DNA of 5,410 nucleotides from SAR86 cluster bacterium (GTDB lineage Bacteria > Pseudomonadota > Gammaproteobacteria > SAR86 > D2472): the NCBI GenBank assembly GCA_029248485.1, contig JAQWJG010000047.1, forward strand, positions 1 through 5,410, written 5' to 3'. The notes under the pieces were generated by a model. That model saw only the letters and a program-made list of their open reading frames with translations, did not search any database and had not been told where the DNA came from. The position numbers and the translations under genes are program-made. Positions within the stretch are counted from its first letter, which is position 1; each line of letters begins with the position of its first letter. Positions 4,679 through 5,410 of the stretch are shown here, piece after piece.

Positions 4679-5410
4679 CTAATGGTAATCTTTTTGGTAC
4701 TCTCTAAATAGAAGATAAGCAAGCGCTGTAAATACTATAAAAAATAATATTGCATACCAACCCATTCTCTCTCTATCTGATCTACTTGGTTCACCTACAT
4801 ATGTCATAAAATTTACTAAGTTGAATATGACCTCATCAAATTCTTGGACAGATAAAGCCCCTGATCCCTCTATGGTTTTAAGATAACCGCACTTCTCTTC
4901 TGTTATGTCGTTACCATTTTCATCTCTTCTGACTCCACCATTACTAGCTATTACTGGAAAATCTTTACAAGAAAGTATTTGTTGGCCCTGCATGGAAGCC
5001 AAGACATTAGGCATTGCTGCGCCTGGATATACCATATTATTAACCCCATATGGCATTGATGAATCCTCATAAAATGTTCTTAAATATGTGTAAACCCAAT
5101 CAGAGCCATGCAATCTAGTAACAAGTGTCAGGTCAGGAGGAGCTATGCCAAACCAGGCTTCAGAAACAGCAGGTTTCATTGATCCGGACATTCTATCTCC
5201 AAGCTTTACATCTGAACCAAAAACTAAATTATCATTGAAAATGTCCTCGGGAATATCCAGGTCTTTTGCAATTCTTCCCCATCGAGAATATTTTAGCGAA
5301 TGGCAACCATAACAATGATTGATAAAGGTCAGGGCACCTAACTGGAGTGATTCCATATTATTTAACTCAGGCTTGAATGAATCGCATTCTCCATAATCAC
5401 CGCATGGGGC
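4679..5410 (-). CDS. petC: cytochrome c1 of the cytochrome bc1 complex, 5' end cut off by the window
   Basis: This is the membrane-anchored c-type haem subunit that passes electrons from the Rieske protein to a soluble cytochrome. The frame stays open to the window edge, giving 243 residues, and the Met encoded at 5356 is internal, not the start. Numbering from that Met, CYGCH (15-19) is the haem-binding motif and APPDLTLVTR (72-81) a conserved loop. GSDWVYTYLRTFY (84-96) is typical of the family, and Met115 in YPGAAMPNVL is the likely sixth haem ligand. A C-terminal transmembrane helix (about 201-217) precedes the charged cytoplasmic tail REYQKDYH. The signal peptide and true start lie outside. 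Cys130 and Cys156 bracket an insertion, and two more cysteines (CGDYGEC) precede the haem motif. sspA follows 26 nt downstream, as in other gammaproteobacteria; petB would be expected just beyond the right edge. Confidence 0.95.
   Translation of the reverse strand, partial: APCGDYGECDSFKPELNNMESLQLGALTFINHCYGCHSLKYSRWGRIAKDLDIPEDIFNDNLVFGSDVKLGDRMSGSMKPAVSEAWFGIAPPDLTLVTRLHGSDWVYTYLRTFYEDSSMPYGVNNMVYPGAAMPNVLASMQGQQILSCKDFPVIASNGGVRRDENGNDITEEKCGYLKTIEGSGALSVQEFDEVIFNLVNFMTYVGEPSRSDRERMGWYAILFFIVFTALAYLLFREYQKDYH

Overview
The window reads as a compact, AT-rich gammaproteobacterial chromosome segment. The order cytochrome c1 gene - sspA - lpoA - rsmI - rnpB - mraZ - rsmH is a shortened version of the arrangement I recall from Pseudomonas-type genomes, where petABC, sspA, sspB, several small genes, lpoA, rsmI, rnpB and the mraZ-headed dcw (division and cell wall) cluster lie in that order. 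Very short spacers, a 4-nt convergent overlap, lost intervening genes, K/N/I/S-rich proteins and a much shortened LpoA suggest a streamlined, possibly marine (for example SAR86-like) lineage. That taxonomic guess is inference only.

Layout, left to right. At 1-62 (-) is the first 20 codons of rsmH. At 67-1194 (-) is a complete ftsZ and at 1206-1673 (-) mraZ. Ahead of mraZ lies a 40-bp block of four direct repeats that look like MraZ operator boxes. At 1751-2084 (-) is the RNase P RNA gene, with a candidate promoter in the end of rsmI (2110-2931, -). Only 12 bp separate the start codons of rsmI and the divergent lpoA (2944-4047, +). lpoA runs into sspA (4044-4652, -) with overlapping stop codons. 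sspA lies 26 nt behind the cytochrome c1 gene (4679-5410, -), which is cut off by the window's right edge at its 5' end. No gene-free stretch exceeds 300 bases apart from 1674-2109, which is almost wholly rnpB plus the mraZ control region.

The most notable feature is the gene order mraZ-ftsZ-rsmH. In nearly all bacteria with a dcw cluster, mraZ is followed directly by rsmH, and ftsZ sits at the far end after ftsQ/ftsA. Here an intact ftsZ, with its own strong Shine-Dalgarno sequence, is wedged between mraZ and rsmH with gaps of 11 and 4 nt. Together with the array of AAAGTGT boxes over the likely mraZ promoter, this would put the central division protein directly behind the MraZ autorepressor. 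RsmH and RsmI, whose genes flank this block, modify the same 16S rRNA nucleotide (C1402). LpoA is a cell-wall synthase activator, so the window joins cell division, wall synthesis, ribosome and tRNA maturation, and respiration genes.
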